From Prochilodus magdalenae (lineage: Eukaryota > Chordata > Actinopteri > Characiformes > Prochilodontidae), in assembly GCA_024036415.1 (NCBI GenBank), contig JAMWET010006944.1, positions 42,707 to 106,706 of the forward strand: 64,000 nt of DNA. Direction: 5' to 3'. Positions 58,938 through 64,000 of this stretch are shown piece after piece. The notes beneath the pieces were generated by a model. The model did no database searches, had not been told where the DNA came from, and was given only the letters and a program-made list of their open reading frames with translations. Both the position numbers and the translations under genes were made by a program. Numbering within the stretch: the stretch's first letter is position 1; each line of letters opens with the position of its first letter.

Positions 58938-60670
58938 CAGCAAAAGTTTCAGATCTGATGTCCTCCTCATTTAGAAAGTCAGCAGAGTCACAAGGAAACT
59001 ATTTCTGAATACCAAAAAAGCGAGATCGGGTGGGCGACTGTAGGGGGCTTATGATGATCCCGATCTGAACTGGAGCACCCTGATTTAATTACAGGAGGAT
59101 ACAGAGCCGGGCAGCAGTTTCGTTATACATTTTTCTTTTTCCCTAAACAATTAGCGATTATAGCTTTCTAAGACTTGGTAATCTCACTCCTAACAGCTTC
59201 TTCAGTAGGAGGACCCTTCGTCTTTCATCTCTCATAAATAACGAACCTTGCTAAATAAAACCAGCTTAGTTCCATATTTAAATTATTTAAGATGAAAGAG
59301 ACAGAATGGTTAAACCCTGAAACCGTTTATTATATGTACTCGCACTGGAAAGCATTATCCTCTCGGTTTATCAGCAGGCGTTATTAATGGACTGTACTTA
59401 TCACTTGTTCAATAAAAGATAATTTCTTAGCTGTAGACGAATAAATAAAAAACACATCTGTAATTTAGGATCTAAAATAATAGTGGAATTATAAAATTAT
59501 AAAACGTCCTACCGCTCTCCATTTCTCGCCTCACCGCAAAACCAGTTGTTATGTCTAAAACGAAAGTTAGTCCCTCATTTGGAGTGGCCAGTGGTGGATG
59601 TCTGACTAAATGAAGAGCAGAATTGGGTTTCATTTTTCGGTTTCTCTTCTTTAGACATCTCCTCCAGACTTTCACCCCGTGTTTCTCCGCTTCACAGCTT
59701 TAGTTCTTCGACGGTGAAACTGCACAGCGCACAGTTGTCGCAGGATTTAATTTTTAGCAAGGCATGCGTCACAGCCCAGCTGGCCTTAACTATATATCCA
59801 CATTCCCCTTTAATAATTATTAACTGCCTTCAAAATTTCTAAAAGTTCGTTGTTGCATTTTTGTAAGCTTTAGTCTGTTTTACGGAAAGAAAAAGTCATG
59901 TGTCAGTCGCCTTAAAGGGTCTCGACTGACGATTCGACTCGTCGACTTCTAGAGGGCTGCCCTGCATTTTACAGCCCAGTTAAAACATATAATATTTTTT
60001 TTTATTGCTGATCTGTATATTTTCTTGCCAGGTTAAAACATATAGAATACCTGAATTCAGCGTTCAAAACTAGCAGTGCACATCCCTCATCGAGACTAAG
60101 CATCTGGACGGATCTTATCAGCGTAAGTTGAGGCAGGAGGGACAGGGATAGGCTTATACCATGGACACACCCACAGTCAAATCCTACATCACTTATAAAC
60201 GTCATGGGATTGAAAATATTGACTGAATAATATTCCTGATGTTAAGCAGCTCCTGATGAGATGAGCGATCTCCAGAAGCAGCATAATATGTTCTAAATTA
60301 ATACTCTCCTTAGTGTCATGTGATTCAGTCAGGCTGTACGAGTGATCTGATCCTGGTGGTTGGATACGTTTGCAACGCGATGAGTAACTGAGTTCTCTAG
60401 CATCGTGTGTGTGTTTCTCTGCAGATAATGTACCTTTGGATCTGGCTCTGGTGATGTTATGAGCGGCTGTGCAGTAGGGCTGGGATTGAGGGGCTAGAAG
60501 GGAGGGCGTGGCCAACATAAAAGAAATCTTGTTGCCACGGTGATCTCTCTCAAAAGCAGCCCATGCCTGGGTGGAGAGAGCTCCACTCCCGGACAGAGAC
60601 CCGCCGTGGGAGGACGGCAGGCGGGGGAGGATATCTATAGAAACTACAACCGATTTCTCTTAAGACACCA
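58938..60670. other. syngap1 intron, no exon recognised
   Basis: AT-rich unique sequence. I looked on the - strand for the exons that precede the 58,562 exon (SSDITEPEQ-like) and saw none. Confidence 0.4.
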
Positions 60671-62390
60671 TGCATGAGATACTCTATAAACCTACAGACA
60701 CAGCCAGCACTGTACAGATATATCTACGAACTACAGGACACAGCCCAGCACTGTACAGTCATTATCTACAGAACTACCAGACACCAGCCAGCAACTTGTA
60801 CAGTCATCAATCTACAGAGAACTACAGAACACAGCAGCACTGCTACAGCAATATTTACCAGAAATACAGACACAGCCAGGCAACTGTACAGGGTCATCTC
60901 ACAGAACTTACAGGGACACCAGGGTGGTAGCATCTGTTACAGTCATATCTACAGAGCTACAGACACAGACAGCACTGACAGTAATATTACAGAGCCTAAC
61001 AACACACTACGGCCAGCACGGTACAGTCCATTATATACAGAATACAGACAGCACAGCCCAGCACGTCGTGACAGATATATCTACAGAACTACAGACACAG
61101 CCAGCACTCAGCCCACACTACAGTCATATCTACCAGAAGCTACAGACACAGCCATGCACGGTACCAGTCATATCTACAGAACTACAGACACAGCCAGCAC
61201 GTACAGAGATATCTACAGAGCTACCAGATCACAGCAGCACTTGTACAGTCATATCTACAGAGCTACTAGACACCAGCCAGCATGTACAGAGATATCGAAA
61301 GAACTACAGACACAGCCAGCACTGCTACACCGAAGACTATCCTAAGCAGAACTACTAGACCACACGCCCATCGCACTGGTGTACAGACAAACGTCCTATA
61401 AAACTCCTACAGAGCTCAGAAGCTAACAGACACAGCCACGCAACTGTACAGTCATTCTGATCCTACAAGACACTACCGACACATTCCAAGCACTGTACAG
61501 TCATACTATACAGAACTACCCAGATCCCACGACCCAGCAACTGTACATCCATATAATGACAGGAACTACAGACACAAGCCAGCACTGCAACAGTCATATC
61601 GACAAGAGTTACAGAACAGCCAGCACTTGTAAGTCAGATATATCAGAACAACTACAGACACGGAGGTAAGCACTCTGTAAGAGCAGATATACTTCTACAG
61701 GACACAGACACAGGTAGCACTGTAACAGATATATCTACAGGATCTACAGACAAGGCCGTAGCAACGTTTGTACAGTCATATCGTACCCAGGGACCCTATC
61801 AGACACACCCAATAGGTTAGACACTCTGTACAGATATATCGCTACAGGTCCGAAGCAGCTAAGCACTGCGAGAGGGACTACAACACAGGTTTCACATCGG
61901 GATACAGAACAAATCTACAGGACGTACAGACACAGCCCACGCACTGATACCAGTCATATCTACAGAGTACAGACACACGTCAGCATCTGTACAGATATCT
62001 CTACAGAGACTACAGACACCAGCCAGCACTGTTACAGAGTGGGAGATATCTACAGAGCTACAGACCAGCCAGCCACGGTACAGTCATAATGCTACAGAAC
62101 AAAGACAGGAGCACAGCCAGCCACTGTACAGTCATATATAACAGAAACTACAGGACACAGCCAGCCACTGTACAGTCATATATCCAGAAACTACCCAGGA
62201 CACCCTCAGCCTAGCCACTGCACAGTCATAATCTACAGAGAGCTACAGACACAAGCCAGCACCTGTACAGTCCCATTCTATGACAAGAATACAGTCCCAA
62301 GACACTAGCCAGCACTGCCACAGTTCAAATAAATCTTACAGGGACTACAGACAACAGGTCCAAGTAAAAAAGCACTCAACCGAAGAGCGC
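60671..62390. repeat. 40-bp minisatellite with dense single-base indels
   Basis: Consensus blocks 'acagacacagccagcactgt' and 'acagtcatatctacagaact' make a unit of about 40 bp, repeated some 40 times. Almost every unit carries isolated extra or missing bases, which is very different from the clean arrays elsewhere in the window. Open frames (for example 60,674-61,345) are by-products. Confidence 0.9.
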
Positions 62391-62520
62391 GCTAATGACC
62401 TTACAGTAATGGTGACTGCGTGTTCATAATGTGCTGCATGTTCAGTACTGTGCTTGACGTGTTCAGTAATGTGCTTGCGTGTCAGTAATGTGCTGCTGTG
62501 TTCAGATTAGCTCGCACTAT
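62391..62520. repeat. Short degenerate repeat of about 20 bp
   Basis: 'gtgttcagtaatgtgcttg' recurs about five times with indels. Confidence 0.6.
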
Positions 62521-63149
62521 GGTTTTAAGCATAGGTGGCTGTGTTCAGGGCCGGTGTTCAGTAGCTGATGGAACAGTGTCGCTGCTCTCTGCAGGTAGCT
62601 GTGAACAGGCGGCTGTTTGCTGAGAGAGAGGTTGGAGTCGCGATGAAAGGTTGGGAGAACTTATGTGGGACAGGAAACAAAGTCCCGAGATGCTCAGAGT
62701 ACATACGGAATATGTGGTGGCAGCGGATGTCGTAATTTAGCCGCGTATATAGTAATGCGCACGCATGACATAAAATCGGAGTCCATACAAGAGGTTCATC
62801 TTTCATAGGGAGGAGGAGCCCGGAGCGCGCTTCCCTGGAAACTCCTCTATTAGTCTGACCAGCACACGGACCGGTGCGGCACTCTGCCAGCGCACGTCAG
62901 CACTCCCGGCTTTAATACGGGAATACCGGATACCGGCAGAACGATTCGGGTAAAAGGCTGGCGCTACGAGAGAGAGAAGCGGTGGCAGCTCTTGGTTTAC
63001 TCAGGCTGGAGCGCCTTTTAAAGGGCTGTCCCACTGACAGATATATTTCCACAAATTCCCCCAAACGACATTCACCGTAGTTTGAGGTAGTGTTCGTGCC
63101 TACAACAATTCAGATGTTCAGACCCGTGCTCACATCACCCATACTGGTC
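62521..63149. other. Non-coding sequence, GC-richer
   Basis: No exon recognised. It is somewhat richer in CpG around 62,815-62,990, but there is no supported promoter. Confidence 0.35.
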
Positions 63150-63545
63150 AGGTGGGTCCAATGTGGTGGTCTTCCCTGGCACAGTTTCGAGGAGAATTCA
63201 CGTTAGATGGGATTAGTATCCCACTGCTGGTAGGACCCGTCATGAACTGGTAGCTCCATACCACCTGCAGATTCAGCTACTTCCTTCACACACTATGGTC
63301 TATGGCCACCAGTACCACATGCCAGTCCCCTCGGTATTAGCAATCATTAACATTCTGCTCTGGAGCCACATTTTCCATCACACATGGAACGAGACATTCC
63401 CTGTGCAACCTTAGTAGTACTCTTCCCAATCTATGGATTCCGTCACGCACACCGCGACAGGCGGAATTTATACGCACGCGATCATCCTGATGTGAGCAGC
63501 GCAAACCTGCAGGAGCCTGAGGTCTACCAACCCATCGCAAGGGGT
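63150..63545 (-). mobile_element. Tc1-family relic, reversed copy
   Basis: Reading the - strand gives the same order as the copies at 16,985 and 29,366: 'aggctcctgcaggt', 'gacggaatccatagattggg', 'gaatgtctcgttccatgtgt', and 'gtagctgaatctgcaggtg'. It is diverged and has no intact frame. Confidence 0.6.
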
Positions 63546-64000
63546 ACTCGGTTGTCATTGCACAGGAGCAGCACTGCCTCTCAGGGTGTGTTGATGTTGT
63601 TTGGATATTGATTAAGAATTGCCAGTGCATTGATTCAGGCCTGTGTATGACTGTTAGTATGATTAAAAGATCTAATTATTATAGATCTGCAGACAAATAG
63701 TATTCATTATTTAAAATTAAAAAAAAAAAAAAAATACCCGGGGGGGGGGGTGTGTGTATGATATTTACCCGTGGTCTTCCGTGTGAGGCGAAGTGTGTGT
63801 TCTATCAGGAGTGCGAACGGGTCAGGTATGTGATCCGGTCCGGTCATTCCGGTGGGAGTGAGCAGCGGGTCAGTGCAGGGGGGGTGGAGGGAGGGGGGTA
63901 AGAAAGTAGGTTTACTGGTCTCATTTTCATGCTCAGCTGGGGAGTAAGAGGCAGTAGGAAGCTGTTTTGATAGATGAATGTCGGAGAGGACGGCCCCAGG
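63546..64000. other. Window end, simple runs only
   Basis: An A-run (63,719-63,735), a G-run (63,741-63,750) and GT-rich sequence. No gene seen. Confidence 0.45.

Noticed and set aside
1..64000. A new defence, toxin, biosynthetic or other multi-gene system
   Set aside because: Only two vertebrate genes and decayed transposons are supported; nothing resembles a gene cluster.

Overview
This window is a piece of a bony-fish nuclear genome. It is probably an ostariophysan such as a catfish, characin or knifefish; that is inferred from repeat types and is not proven. The evidence for a fish is two vertebrate genes split by GT-AG introns, many decayed Tc1/mariner, hAT and MITE copies, tRNA-derived SINEs, and very large micro- and minisatellites. 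There is no prokaryotic gene, operon, CRISPR array or phage. All family assignments come from remembered protein families and were not searched.

Genes. (1) tmem65 on the + strand: six 3'-terminal coding exons between 10,409 and 24,686 join into one frame of 146 residues plus stop. The 5' exons were not found and should lie left of the window. (2) syngap1 on the - strand: six 3'-terminal exons between 58,562 and 37,639 encode the disordered C-terminal region, the coiled coil and an alpha2-like tail. The C2 and RasGAP exons lie right of the window. The genes converge tail to tail, about 13 kb apart.

Layout. 1-10,408: tmem65 intron or upstream sequence with nested transposon relics (hAT in Tc1), a duplicated MITE carrying a 14-bp minisatellite, and a (GATA)n. 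10,409-24,686: tmem65 exons, with a 4-kb 22-bp minisatellite in one intron, and a (TG)n plus roughly 1.6 kb of GTGA/GAGC repeats around the penultimate exon. 24,687-37,638: the intergenic stretch, with a probable tmem65 3'UTR, Tc1 and MITE relics and SINEs. 37,639-58,562: syngap1 3' end. Every intron here longer than about 2 kb is dominated by a tandem array: a GAGAA pentamer plus a 56-bp satellite, an ACAACA-rich 64-70-bp satellite, and CTAC-rich arrays in two separate introns. 58,563-64,000: a SINE, a badly indel-ridden 40-bp array and another Tc1-family relic.

Most interesting points. Low-complexity arrays abut splice sites: (TG)n at a tmem65 acceptor, GTGAGT donor-like arrays just after the same exon's donor, and about 430 bp of pyrimidine repeat feeding the last syngap1 acceptor. 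The largest syngap1 exon reads in at least eight successive frame segments, most simply unpolished assembly, and two repeat blocks show the same random indels. The last syngap1 exon holds what looks like a degraded alpha1 reading frame lacking the QTRV PDZ ligand. Most long open frames here are by-products of stop-free tandem repeats and should not be annotated as proteins.
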